From JAMLIN01 sp041676645 (GTDB taxonomy: Bacteria > Pseudomonadota > Gammaproteobacteria > Burkholderiales > Burkholderiaceae_E): 43,830 nucleotides of DNA. The stretch covers positions 1 to 43,830 of the forward strand of contig JBAYRO010000022.1 in NCBI GenBank assembly GCA_041676645.1, in the 5' to 3' direction. The notes under the pieces are model-generated. The model was not told the origin of the DNA, ran no database searches, and was given only the letters and a program-made list of their open reading frames with translations. A program made the position numbers and the translations under genes. Positions 16,443 to 23,986 of this stretch are shown here, in pieces. Each line of letters opens with the position of its first letter. Within the stretch, counting starts at the first letter, position 1.

Positions 16443-16766
16443 TCAGCGCACCAACTGATCGAGTTTTCCGATTTTTTCCGCCCATTCATCGGCGTCTGGC
16501 AAAGGCTCCTTGGAGCGCGTGATCGTGGGCCAGATCCTGGCGAGGTCCGCATTGATCTCGATGAACTGCTCTTCCCCCTGCGGGACGTCCTCCTCGGCGA
16601 AGATTGCTTCGACCGGGCATTCCGGAACGCAGACGGCGCAGTCGATGCACTCGTCGGGATCGATCACCAGCATGTTGGGCCCTTCCCGGAAGGCATCGAC
16701 AGGACAGACATCGACGCAATCGGTATGTTTGCACCGGATGCATGCATCGCTGACCACGAACGTCAT
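16443..16766 (-). CDS. fdxA: FdxA, 7Fe ferredoxin (FdI type)
   Basis: A 107-residue ferredoxin with one [3Fe-4S] and one [4Fe-4S] cluster, closely like Azotobacter FdI. Cys9, Cys17 and Cys50 match the 3Fe ligands; Cys21, Cys40, Cys43 and Cys46 match the 4Fe ligands (ACIRCKHTDCVDVCPVDAF and DECIDCAVCVPECPVEAIF). The C-terminal tail, WPTITRSKEPLPDADEW, is typical. I chose the ATG at 16766 because AGGAG lies nine bases upstream. The gene is divergent from nsrR. FdI-type proteins transfer electrons at low potential and act in oxidative stress; the partner here is unknown. Confidence 0.95.
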   Translation of the reverse strand: MTFVVSDACIRCKHTDCVDVCPVDAFREGPNMLVIDPDECIDCAVCVPECPVEAIFAEEDVPQGEEQFIEINADLARIWPTITRSKEPLPDADEWAEKIGKLDQLVR

Positions 16767-16882
16767 TGAATCGATCTCCTGGAAGGATCCGCGCTCCCGC
16801 GGATTGATGAAGCCCACGCAATGAGCGGCTGGGCGGAACCGGCGCGGGAGCCGGATGGTTCAGTGCACAATGACCTGATTGA

Positions 16883-16905
16883 AAGATTCATCTACAATGC
16901 ATCTT
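16883..16905 (+). promoter_or_regulatory. NsrR-like operator upstream of nsrR
   Basis: AAGATTCAT (16883-16891), five bases, ATGCATCTT (16897-16905), a palindrome with one mismatch, matching the NsrR motif. A -10-like TACAAT (16893-16898) sits in its centre, and ATGACC 17 bases upstream could be the -35. The arrangement repeats that at 8986-9006 and suggests autorepression. Confidence 0.68.
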
Positions 16906-16955
16906 ATACCGAACCGCTGATCAAGCGGAAATAACCACGACGGGTCCGAGCCCTC

Positions 16956-17450
16956 ATGCGACTTGCCGACTACACCGATTACTCGCTGCGGGTGCTGATG
17001 TACTGCGCAACCTATCCGGATCGACGGATCACGATCGCCGACCTCGCCGACGACCTCGAACTGTCGAAGAACCACCTCATGAAGATCGTCAACGATCTCG
17101 CCCGGCGCGGACTGGTCACGACGACGCGCGGGCGGGGCGGTGGCTTGCGCCTGGCCGGTGATCCACGCGACATGCGCATCGGGGACATCGTCCGGGGTAC
17201 CGAATCGGACTTCCGGCTGGTCGAATGCTTCGGCGAGGGTATCACCAGCTGCACCCTCGGGAGCGCATGCCGGCTGAAGTCGGTCTTCGCAGGGGCGCTC
17301 GAGGCCTACTTCGACAGCCTCGATCGCCACACGCTGGCCGATCTCGTACCGGCCGACTTCGGGCTGGACCGCAAGGCGCTCGCCGGCGGCGCCAGCGCGC
17401 CGATCACCTTCGGTGGAACCCGGGTGGCACGTCGCGAGCTGGCCGAGTAG
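16956..17450 (+). CDS. nsrR: NsrR-type Rrf2 family repressor
   Basis: A 164-residue Rrf2 winged-helix regulator. It starts MRLADYTDYSLRVLMYCATY, has the recognition region LSKNHLMKIVNDLARRGLV and the wing RGRGGGLRL, then an Fe-S cysteine set Cys91, Cys99 and Cys105 (VECFGEGITSC and SACRLK). NsrR proteins bind an Fe-S cluster that nitric oxide destroys, which relieves repression. IscR is an alternative family assignment, but the N-terminus, the C-x7-C-x5-C spacing and the palindromes of NsrR type at 8986 and 16883 favour NsrR. The 30-residue C-terminal tail is longer than usual. It is divergent from fdxA and 10 bases before a PAS gene. Confidence 0.85.
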   Translation: MRLADYTDYSLRVLMYCATYPDRRITIADLADDLELSKNHLMKIVNDLARRGLVTTTRGRGGGLRLAGDPRDMRIGDIVRGTESDFRLVECFGEGITSCTLGSACRLKSVFAGALEAYFDSLDRHTLADLVPADFGLDRKALAGGASAPITFGGTRVARRELAE

Positions 17451-17460
17451 GATCGAGCCG

Positions 17461-17877
17461 ATGAACGATTCCCTCCCCCCGCAAACCCCCCTCCCGACCG
17501 AGGCGATACTGGCGCAGCTCCCCGATGCCGTCGTCTACTCCGACCGCGAAGGGAAGATCCTGCTGTGGAACGCCGCGGCCGAGAAGCTGTTCGGCTTCTC
17601 CGGCGCCGAAGCCCTCGGGCAGAGCCTGGACATCATGATCCCGGAGCATCTGCGCCGCGCCCACTGGATCGGCTTCGAGCGCGCCATCGAGGCCGGCAAG
17701 GTACGCCACGAAGGCGAGATACGCCTGACCCGTGCCATCCACAAGGACGGCAGCAAGCTGTACATCGAGGTCGGCTTCGGCCTGACCCTGGCCGCCGACG
17801 GATCGGTCCTGGGCGTCGTCGCCACCGCCCGGCCCGGAAAGGCGCCGCAGCGGCCGGCGACGCCGACGCCCACCTGA
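17461..17877 (+). CDS. Single-domain PAS protein
   Basis: A 138-residue cytoplasmic protein consisting of essentially one PAS domain (about residues 13-125): AQLPDAVVYSDREGKILLWN, AAAEKLFGFSGAEALGQSLD and EVGFGLTLAADGSVLGVVAT. The H-x-x-H/R stretch HLRRAHWIGFERAIEAGKV could place a histidine near a cofactor, but no heme or flavin ligand can be proven. There is no output domain. It starts 10 bases after nsrR and is probably co-transcribed, so a role in redox, gas or oxygen sensing with NsrR is possible but inferred. Confidence 0.8.
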   Translation: MNDSLPPQTPLPTEAILAQLPDAVVYSDREGKILLWNAAAEKLFGFSGAEALGQSLDIMIPEHLRRAHWIGFERAIEAGKVRHEGEIRLTRAIHKDGSKLYIEVGFGLTLAADGSVLGVVATARPGKAPQRPATPTPT

Positions 17878-17920
17878 CTCACCGTGAACGAACCGGGCGC
17901 GCGCCGGCAGGACCGGCGGA

Positions 17921-18673
17921 TCAGCGGCTGGTGTAGCCGCCGTCGACGAGGAACTGCGACCCGGTGATGAAGCTCGCCTTGTCCGAAAGCAGGAACAGCA
18001 CCAGGCCGGTGACTTCGTCGACCCTGCCGAGCCGGCCAACCGGATGCAGCCCGACGAGGGCGTCGTAGGCTTCGCGCGGCAGGTTCTCGAGCAGCGGCGT
18101 GTCGATGTAGCCCGGGTGCACCGAGTTGATCCGCACGCCGCGCTGCGCATAGCCCAGCGCCGCCGCCTTCGTCATCCCGGTCACCCCATGCTTGGCGGCG
18201 ACGTACGGGACGGCATTGGCATCGCCGACCATCCCGAGGATCGATGAATTGTTGACGATCGCGCCACCACCGGCGGCGAGCATCGCCGGGATCTGGTAGC
18301 GCATGCTGTAGAAGACCGAGTGCAGGTTGACGTTCATCAGCCGGTGGTAGTCCTCGATCGCGACATCGGCAAGCGGGCCGAGCGGCCCGCCGATACCGGC
18401 GTTGTTGAACGCGAGATGCAGCGCACCGAAGCGCGAGACCGCGAATTCGACCGATGCCTCGACATCCTCCGCCCGGCCGACATCGCCGGCGAACGCAAGC
18501 GCCTTGCCGCCGGCCGCCTCGATCGTGCCCACGACCGCGCCGGCCACCCCGGCATCGAGATCGTTCACCACGACACTGGCGCCCTCGGCCGCCAGCGCGA
18601 TCGCGACGTCCTTGCCGATCCCCGAACCCGCGCCGGTCACGATCGCGACCCGCCCTTCGAATTGCCCACTCAT
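17921..18673 (-). CDS. SDR family oxidoreductase
   Basis: A 250-residue classical short-chain dehydrogenase/reductase. Cofactor motif TGAGSGIGKD near residue 14, NNAGIGGPLG, catalytic Ser in NNSSILGMVG, and the Y-x-x-x-K pair in YVAAKHGVTG. Asp after the second strand (VVNDLDAGV) suggests NAD(H). The C-terminus FLVDGGYTSR is typical. Substrate is not predictable. The ATG at 18673 has GGAGG nine bases upstream; an in-frame ATG at 18682 directly abuts that GGAGG and is less likely. It is convergent with the PAS gene and shares no obvious function with the neighbours. Confidence 0.9.
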   Translation of the reverse strand: MSGQFEGRVAIVTGAGSGIGKDVAIALAAEGASVVVNDLDAGVAGAVVGTIEAAGGKALAFAGDVGRAEDVEASVEFAVSRFGALHLAFNNAGIGGPLGPLADVAIEDYHRLMNVNLHSVFYSMRYQIPAMLAAGGGAIVNNSSILGMVGDANAVPYVAAKHGVTGMTKAAALGYAQRGVRINSVHPGYIDTPLLENLPREAYDALVGLHPVGRLGRVDEVTGLVLFLLSDKASFITGSQFLVDGGYTSR

Positions 18674-19020
18674 GTCCTTCATCCTCCGGCACGCTGCCGG
18701 CGCACCGCCGCGGCGCGCCATACCGCAACGATAGCTCCCGCGCGCCACGACATGATGACGAAGCTCAAACACGGTGGCGCCCGATCTCCCGGACAGGCCC
18801 GCCCCTGATGCGGCCCGCCCGGGCATGCAGTCCGTCCGGGCCATGGAGTGCCGCTCCGGATTCCCGGCGCCCATGGGGTGAACCCCGTTCCGGTGAGCCC
18901 GGCGCGCGGAACAGGCGATCACCCGGTGCGCGACCCACTGCCGCACGTTGCGCTTGAACCAGTTCAAGGACGCCGCGCCCGAGGGTCGCCACGATCGTCT
19001 GCACCTCCAGCGAGCCCGTC
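18674..19020. other. Intergenic region with a TTGA-N6-TCAA box
   Basis: 347 bases between divergent genes. No gene is supported: open frames here show no family features. Near the right end lies the palindrome at 18953-18968. The rest is GC-rich sequence with no clear promoter. Confidence 0.5.
18953..18968 (+). promoter_or_regulatory. DNR/FNR-type box upstream of the tandem winged-helix gene
   Basis: A perfect palindrome CTTGAAC-CA-GTTCAAG. It contains TTGA-N6-TCAA, the half-site pair recognised by Crp/Fnr proteins with an E-x-x-S-R recognition helix, as in the DNR-like protein encoded at 19450-20190. Its centre is 60 bases before the ATG at 19021, compatible with an activator site at about -41. 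Confidence 0.55.
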
Positions 19021-19422
19021 ATGGACAACAGCCACCTGCTCGATGCCCTGCGCGAAGGCCTGCCACTGAGCTCCCGGCCGTTCGAGGCGATCGGCCGCTC
19101 CTGCGGCGCCAGCGAAGACGAGGTGCTGGAGCGCTTGCGACGCCTGCACGGCAACGGCACGCTGGCCGGTTTCGCCCCGCTGCCGCCCCGGCGCGCCTGT
19201 ACCGGCGCGGATCCCGCGCCGGGCGATTTCGACGCCCGCCTGCTGGAGATCGTCGGCACCGGGTTTCCGCTGTTGCCGCACCCCTACGAAGCGATCGCCG
19301 CGATCCTCGGCGCGACCGAAGCCGATGTTCTCGAGCGCCTGCGCATTCTGGTCGACACCGGCCGGATCGGCCCCATCGGCACGCTGCCGCGCAAGATCGC
19401 GCCTGCCCCGGGGGGCGACTGA
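19021..19422 (+). CDS. Protein of two tandem NirD/L-type winged-helix domains
   Basis: A 133-residue protein made of two copies of the helix-turn-helix found at the N-terminus of AsnC-like siroheme decarboxylase subunits (NirD, L, G, H). Copy 1 (about residues 5-53) has LLDALREGLPLSSRPFEAIG and DEVLERLRRLHGNGTLAGF. Copy 2 (about 74-122) has LLEIVGTGFPLLPHPYEAIA and ADVLERLRILVDTGRIGPIG. The G-x-P-L-x-x-x-P-[FY]-E-A-I pattern is identical in both. The catalytic C-terminal domains of the decarboxylases are absent, so it is unlikely to be a heme d1 enzyme and may bind DNA or a partner. It sits behind a DNR-type box and is convergent with the dnr-like gene. Function unknown. Confidence 0.8.
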   Translation: MDNSHLLDALREGLPLSSRPFEAIGRSCGASEDEVLERLRRLHGNGTLAGFAPLPPRRACTGADPAPGDFDARLLEIVGTGFPLLPHPYEAIAAILGATEADVLERLRILVDTGRIGPIGTLPRKIAPAPGGD

Positions 19423-19449
19423 AGCGAAGCGACCCCTGCGCGTCGTTAC

Positions 19450-20190
19450 TCAGCCGACCGGCCAGTCCGACAGCTGCTGCACATCGAGGATCCGGATGTG
19501 CCGGTTGTCGATCTCGATCAGGCCGGCGGCCTCGATCTCGTGCAGCACTCGCGAGAAGTATTCCGGCGTGAGCGACAGGCGCGAGGCGATCGTCGCCTTG
19601 CTTACCGGCAGCGAAACGGTGACCGTTTCCGCGCCGGCGCCGCCCTGCATCGACTGCTCGTGGAGCAGGTAGCCGATCACCCTCTGCACGCCGTTCTGCA
19701 GGGCATAGGACTGCACGTCGTTGACCAGCCCGTGCAGGCGGCGCGACAGGCCGGCGAGCATGCGCAGCGCGAAGCGCGGGTCCCGATCGATCTCGCCGAG
19801 CACCGCCTCCTTCCTCACTGTCAGCACCAGTGCATCGGTGAGCGCCTGGGCGGCCACCAGGTAGGGGTGTCCGGTGAACATCACCGCCTCGGCGAAGCTG
19901 TTGCCGGGGCCGACCAGCTGGATCACCTTCTCCTGGCCGGCGGGCGACACCGCATACAGCCGGATCTGCCCCACCACGGTGACATGGAATTCGTCGCAGG
20001 GGTCGCCGACCCGGAAGACATGCTCGCCCTTGCCAAGGCGTCGCAGGCTGCATCCGCCCGCGAGGCGTTCGAGTTCGGGCGGGCGCATGTCGGAGAACAG
20101 CGGCAGCACCGCGAGGTACCGGGGGATGTCGAAATCCCGAAGATCCATATCATGCTCGACGAAAGCTGGGGTTTGCTCATTCTGCCGCAT
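19450..20190 (-). CDS. dnr: DNR-like Crp/Fnr family regulator
   Basis: A 246-residue regulator with an N-terminal cyclic-nucleotide-like beta roll (about 25-140), a dimer helix and a C-terminal winged helix. The stretches SPAGQEKVIQLVGPGNSFAE and AVMFTGHPYLVAAQAL closely follow Pseudomonas DNR, the NO-responsive activator that uses heme. The N-terminal Fe-S cysteines of FNR are missing. The recognition helix LTPEYFSRVLHEIEAAGLI has E210, S213 and R214, predicting TTGA half-sites. I chose the ATG at 20190 (GGAG six bases upstream). The gene lies next to ctaA and a NOR-like operon, consistent with NO control. The exact ligand is inferred. Confidence 0.85.
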   Translation of the reverse strand: MRQNEQTPAFVEHDMDLRDFDIPRYLAVLPLFSDMRPPELERLAGGCSLRRLGKGEHVFRVGDPCDEFHVTVVGQIRLYAVSPAGQEKVIQLVGPGNSFAEAVMFTGHPYLVAAQALTDALVLTVRKEAVLGEIDRDPRFALRMLAGLSRRLHGLVNDVQSYALQNGVQRVIGYLLHEQSMQGGAGAETVTVSLPVSKATIASRLSLTPEYFSRVLHEIEAAGLIEIDNRHIRILDVQQLSDWPVG

Positions 20191-20240
20191 GTGCAGCTCC
20201 GGTTCGGTGCGGGTCGATGCAATCGATCCGCGCAACGTCG

Positions 20241-21251
20241 TCAGGGCAGCCGCAGCACCACTGCCAGCAGGCCGGCTGCGCCGAGGTTGTGCATCAGTAC
20301 CGCCGGCATCGACAAGGCGCCGCCCCCGATGTGCATGCCAAGCGCCAGGACGCCCGCCAGCAGGCCCGCCATCGCCAGGGCGCTCTTGCGACGACCACGG
20401 CGCCAGGCGAGGACTCCCAGGGCAAGCACTGCGCCGGTTGCAAGGATCGCGCCGATGCGATGCACGAACTGGAGCGTTGCTCCGTCAACATTGTCGATGC
20501 CATCGGACACCATGCCGCCGGGCGTCATGCCACCGGACGCCATCCCGTCGGCCCCACCGGGCACCGGTATCCGCAGGGGATCGAAGGCGGCGAACTGCCA
20601 GCCGCCGCGGCCGGCGAGCTCGAAGCATTCTCCCAGGGAAGCGCAGGCCAGCGCGGAATGACTGGCGCTGACGAGTGCACCGAGCGCGAGCTGCGCGATG
20701 AGCAGAAGCAGCACGACAGCCGCCACGCGCCCGATCATCGCATCGGGCCGCCACCCGGGCGGGCGACCGGCCACCGCGACCAGCCGCGCGCACAGTGCCA
20801 GCATGGCGAAGCCACCCAGCAGGTTTCCGAGGATGACAGCGGGCATCCGGGCGCCGGCCGACACCACGCCCAGAGCCGCGAGCCCGACGGCGAACAGCAG
20901 CAGCAACACCGCGAGGACGCCTTCGGAGCGCAGGACCGGCCGCGCCGCGAGACAGGCGAGCACCATCGCGAGGATCAGGACCAGGGCCAGCGAAGCCGTG
21001 GCGCGATGCGCGAGACGTGCCAGGGCCACGCCATCCCCGGCCGACGCATCCGGGGCGACGCTGGTGTCCTGGCCGTAGCAGGCGGGCCAGTCCGCGCAGC
21101 CAATTCCGGCGCCGTGATGCCGCATGAAGGCGCTCAGCACGATGATCAGGATGACCAGCCCGAGGCATGCCTGCGCCATGCGTCGCAAGGCCCGGCGACG
21201 ATGCTCGCCGGACGCGGCGTGGCCGATGGCGACTGCAGTCGTAGTGCTCAT
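20241..21251 (-). CDS. ctaA: CtaA/Cox15-type heme A synthase
   Basis: A 336-residue protein with about eight helices. It carries the luminal GAGIGCADWPACYGQD loop, a His in LARLAHRATASL, LQFVHRIGAILATG and VLMHNLGAAGL as candidate heme ligands, and a Cys pair in ACASLGECFE. Such proteins oxidise the C8 methyl of heme O to the formyl group of heme A. A Gly- and Met-rich insertion (about residues 225-255, GGMTPGGMVSDGI) is unusual. The ATG at 21251 is preferred to one at 21302. The gene is divergent from the oxidase-like operon that also carries ctaB, so heme A is likely made for that enzyme. Confidence 0.8.
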   Translation of the reverse strand: MSTTTAVAIGHAASGEHRRRALRRMAQACLGLVILIIVLSAFMRHHGAGIGCADWPACYGQDTSVAPDASAGDGVALARLAHRATASLALVLILAMVLACLAARPVLRSEGVLAVLLLLFAVGLAALGVVSAGARMPAVILGNLLGGFAMLALCARLVAVAGRPPGWRPDAMIGRVAAVVLLLLIAQLALGALVSASHSALACASLGECFELAGRGGWQFAAFDPLRIPVPGGADGMASGGMTPGGMVSDGIDNVDGATLQFVHRIGAILATGAVLALGVLAWRRGRRKSALAMAGLLAGVLALGMHIGGGALSMPAVLMHNLGAAGLLAVVLRLP

Positions 21252-21391
21252 GTCGTGCTCGTTGGCGCCTTGTGCGCTTCGTGGTGACGAGGGCCGCCGC
21301 ACGCTCGCCGCGGGCGCAGCCCGATCCTAAGGTCAGCCCGAACCCCGCTTCAAGCGGATGCCGGCCGGTGATCCACCCATTGCATTATTTC

Positions 21392-21405
21392 TTGTTCTGG
21401 GTCAA
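21392..21405 (+). promoter_or_regulatory. Candidate DNR-type box upstream of the respiratory operon
   Basis: TTGT-TCTGGG-TCAA, one base from the TTGA-N6-TCAA pattern. It is centred at 21398.5, about 100 bases before the 21498 start codon. A weak -10 CAGAAT is at 21429-21434, which would put the box at about -42. Supporting but not conclusive. Confidence 0.4.
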
Positions 21406-21497
21406 TTTCCCTCCTGACGCTTGCATCACAGAATCGAGCAAGCTGCGAATCCGTTCGCATGTCTGCAAAAAATCACCAACGCGGGAAGGAGGGCCCA

Positions 21498-21662
21498 GTG
21501 AGCGACGAAATTCCATCCGACGACGAAACCGCACCCGTTCCTCTGCTCCAGCAGCTGATGGACAACCCGTTCATCCTGCTGCTCCTCGGCGTGTTCATAC
21601 CGATGATCGTCTATGTCGCCTGGGGGGTCTGGGAAATCCTGAACGTACCCCTGGCCCAATAA
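21498..21662 (+). CDS. 54-residue single-helix subunit of the respiratory complex
   Basis: A short membrane peptide with a GTG start preceded by a strong GGAGG. It has an acidic soluble N-terminus (MSDEIPSDDETAPVPLLQQL, with GTG read as Met) followed by one transmembrane helix, about residues 24-45 (FILLLLGVFIPMIVYVAW), and an LNVPLAQ tail. It is 25 bases before the CuA subunit and reads as a small accessory subunit, as seen in other heme-copper enzymes, but no family is recognised. An in-frame ATG at 21459 is possible but would drop the good ribosome site. Confidence 0.7.
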   Translation: MSDEIPSDDETAPVPLLQQLMDNPFILLLLGVFIPMIVYVAWGVWEILNVPLAQ

Positions 21663-21687
21663 AGCGCAACCGCCCGGAGCCACGACC

Positions 21688-22227
21688 ATGAGCGCGATTC
21701 TCCCGCCGAGCGAACGACTCTGGTACCGCCACCCGATCGATCGGGTGGAAGGTACCTGGATCGTCCTGGCCTTGACCTGGTGCCTGATCATGTTCTTCAT
21801 GATGGTCGGCTGGCACATCTGGGGCAAACAGAACCTGTCGACCGAAACCTATCGCACCACCCCGGCGCAGTTCATGGCCAAGGCGCAGGAGATGGTCGAC
21901 AAGTACACGGTGCGCACCGAAACCGACCTCGAGATCCCGGTCGTCGCGCCGCCTCCGGGCAGTGACGTCTACCTGCTCGGCCGCCTGTGGAGCTTCTGGC
22001 CGATCCTCGAGCTGGAAAAGGACAAGACCTACCGCTTGCACCTGACCGCCATGGACTACAACCATGGGCTCTCGATCCAGCCGATCAACATCAATGTCCA
22101 GATGGTGCCCGGCTTCGAGCATGTCATCACCGTGACGCCGAACCAGTCCGGGAACTACTCGATCGTCTGCAACGAGTTCTGCGGCATTGGCCACCACCAG
22201 ATGGTGAGCCACCTCTACGTCAAATAA
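21688..22227 (+). CDS. CuA-containing subunit II of a heme-copper reductase
   Basis: A 179-residue subunit with one N-terminal helix (about 23-45) and a periplasmic cupredoxin domain. CuA ligands are complete: His126 (AMDYNHGLSI), Cys161, Glu163, Cys165, His169 and Met172 in IVCNEFCGIGHHQMVSH. It has one helix rather than the two of A-type oxidases, which fits the B family. There is no fused cytochrome c. It would take electrons from a soluble donor and pass them to subunit I. The small size and the gene order resemble B-family oxidases and NorY-type subunits, recalled rather than searched. Confidence 0.9.
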   Translation: MSAILPPSERLWYRHPIDRVEGTWIVLALTWCLIMFFMMVGWHIWGKQNLSTETYRTTPAQFMAKAQEMVDKYTVRTETDLEIPVVAPPPGSDVYLLGRLWSFWPILELEKDKTYRLHLTAMDYNHGLSIQPININVQMVPGFEHVITVTPNQSGNYSIVCNEFCGIGHHQMVSHLYVK

Positions 22228-22237
22228 CGAGAGCGCC

Positions 22238-23938
22238 ATGACAGTCGCCACCACTTATCGCACCTGCCCGCGGTCCGGCCTGCAGTTCGAGAAGCACGCC
22301 GAATGGCTGATGAAGGCCAACGTCTACATGGGCCTGCTATGGCTGATCGTCGGGGGACTGCTCGCCATCGGCGTCGTGCTCACCCGCTGGCCGGCCGTGC
22401 ACTGGCTCGAAGCCGACACCTTCTACATGGTCCTGACGGCGCACGGCCTCGACATGCTGATCTTCTGGCTGATCTTCTTCGAGATCGGCCTGCTGTACTT
22501 CTGCTCGTCGACCCTGTTGCGCTGCCGACTCGCGATGCCCAAGCTCGCCTGGGTCGGCTTCGCGCTCATGGTGATCGGCTCGTTGTACAACAACTACGTG
22601 GTGTTCCAGGGCGCATCGAGCGTCATGATGACGTCCTACGTGCCGATGATGGCCGAGCCGGGCTTCTACCTGAGCATCATCCTGTTCGCGGTCGGCGCCC
22701 TCATCGGCTGCTTCATCTTCTTCGCCACGCTCGTCGTCGCCAAGAGGGAGAAGACCTACGAAGGCTCGGTGCCGCTGGTCACCTTCGGCGCCATCACCGC
22801 CGCGATCATCGCGGTGTTCACCCTCGTCTCCGGTGCGATCATCCTGATCCCGACCTGGCTGATGTCGATCGGCATCGTCGAGTACGTCGACCCGCTGATC
22901 TACCGGACGATCTGGTGGGCGCTCGGACATTCCTCCCAGCAGCTCAACGTCGCCGCGCAGATCTCGATCTGGTATCTCGTCGCTGCGGTCGTGTTCGGTG
23001 CCAAGCCCATGAGCGAACGGGTCAGCCGCACCGCGTTCCTGCTCTACATCCTGTTCCTGCAGCTGGCGAGCGCGCATCACCTGCTCGGGGACCCGGGCCT
23101 GTCGACCGCCTGGAAGATCGTCAATACCAGCTACTTCATGTACTTCGCGGTGCTGGCATCGATGCTCCACGGCCTGACGATCCCGGGTGCGATGGAAGTG
23201 GCGCAGCGCAGCAAGGGCCTCACCAAGGGCCTGTTCGAGTGGCTGCGCAAGGCTCCCTGGGACAACCCGACCTTCTCGGGCGTGTTCATCTCCATCATCG
23301 GCTTCGGCTTCCTGGGCGGGATCTCCGGCGTGATGATGGGCACCGAGCAGCTCAACCTGATCATCCACAACACGATCTACGTACCCGGTCATTTCCATGC
23401 CACGGTGGTCATCGGCACCACGCTGACCTTCATGGCGCTGACCTACTACCTGATCCCGGTGCTCTTCAAGCGCGAGGTGATCTCGCCGACGCTGGCGAAA
23501 TGGCAGCCCTACCTGTTCGGCCTCTCGATGTACGTCTTCACCCTGGTGATGATGGGCGCCGGCACCCTCGGCGTGTCGCGCCGGCACTGGGACATGGCGT
23601 TCGAAGGCGCGGCAATGGCCTATGAATGGCCGGGGGCGGCCTACCTCCTGATGGCGCTCGTCGGCATCAGTGGCGTCGTCGCGATCATCGGAGGTGCCCT
23701 GTTCCTGTACATCGCCGTGGGTTCGGTGCTGTGGGGCCGCAAGCTCGACGTCGGGACGACCAGCCCGAAGTTCACCCCGCTGATGCGCGCCGCTCCGACC
23801 GCCGCCGCGCAGAGCTACGGCTCGGTGGGCTTCGCCGCCCCTGGAACCTTCGTGCTGGCCCTGATCTTCCTGGCCGCGTTCGTGCTCTACTACTTCATCA
23901 ACTGGAAGTACCTGTCCACGCTGTGGGGCATGAGTTGA
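22238..23938 (+). CDS. B-family-like heme-copper subunit I with Gln at the active-site Tyr position (candidate NO reductase)
   Basis: A 566-residue polytopic catalytic subunit. Ligands seen: His69 (VLTAHGLDMLIFW), the first CuB His231 in WWALGHSSQQLN, the CuB pair His280-His281 in SAHHLLGDPGLS, and His385/His387 in VPGHFHATVVIG. In O2-reducing A and B families the residue four after the first CuB His is a Tyr cross-linked to it (GHPEVY, GHPVVY). Here it is Gln235. Loss of that Tyr is a mark of NO reductases of this superfamily. The DPG after the His pair is B-like. Gene order II-I-ctaB-SCO recalls NorY/NorS-SenC. Whether it reduces NO or O2 needs assay; NO is inferred from this residue and the NsrR/DNR setting. 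Confidence 0.85.
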   Translation: MTVATTYRTCPRSGLQFEKHAEWLMKANVYMGLLWLIVGGLLAIGVVLTRWPAVHWLEADTFYMVLTAHGLDMLIFWLIFFEIGLLYFCSSTLLRCRLAMPKLAWVGFALMVIGSLYNNYVVFQGASSVMMTSYVPMMAEPGFYLSIILFAVGALIGCFIFFATLVVAKREKTYEGSVPLVTFGAITAAIIAVFTLVSGAIILIPTWLMSIGIVEYVDPLIYRTIWWALGHSSQQLNVAAQISIWYLVAAVVFGAKPMSERVSRTAFLLYILFLQLASAHHLLGDPGLSTAWKIVNTSYFMYFAVLASMLHGLTIPGAMEVAQRSKGLTKGLFEWLRKAPWDNPTFSGVFISIIGFGFLGGISGVMMGTEQLNLIIHNTIYVPGHFHATVVIGTTLTFMALTYYLIPVLFKREVISPTLAKWQPYLFGLSMYVFTLVMMGAGTLGVSRRHWDMAFEGAAMAYEWPGAAYLLMALVGISGVVAIIGGALFLYIAVGSVLWGRKLDVGTTSPKFTPLMRAAPTAAAQSYGSVGFAAPGTFVLALIFLAAFVLYYFINWKYLSTLWGMS

Positions 23939-23986
23939 GAACCGGCAACGAGAATCGCAGTGACATCGGCAGTTAGGAGAAACGAC

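Noticed and set aside
16914..16928. CCGCT-GATCA-AGCGG inverted repeat in the nsrR leader
   Set aside because: Short, with no known match and no supporting context; could be chance in GC-rich sequence.
22238..23938. Ordinary aa3/ba3 cytochrome c oxidase subunit I
   Set aside because: The Tyr after the first CuB His is Gln, and the operon contents do not match a standard oxidase. Kept as candidate NO reductase with uncertainty.
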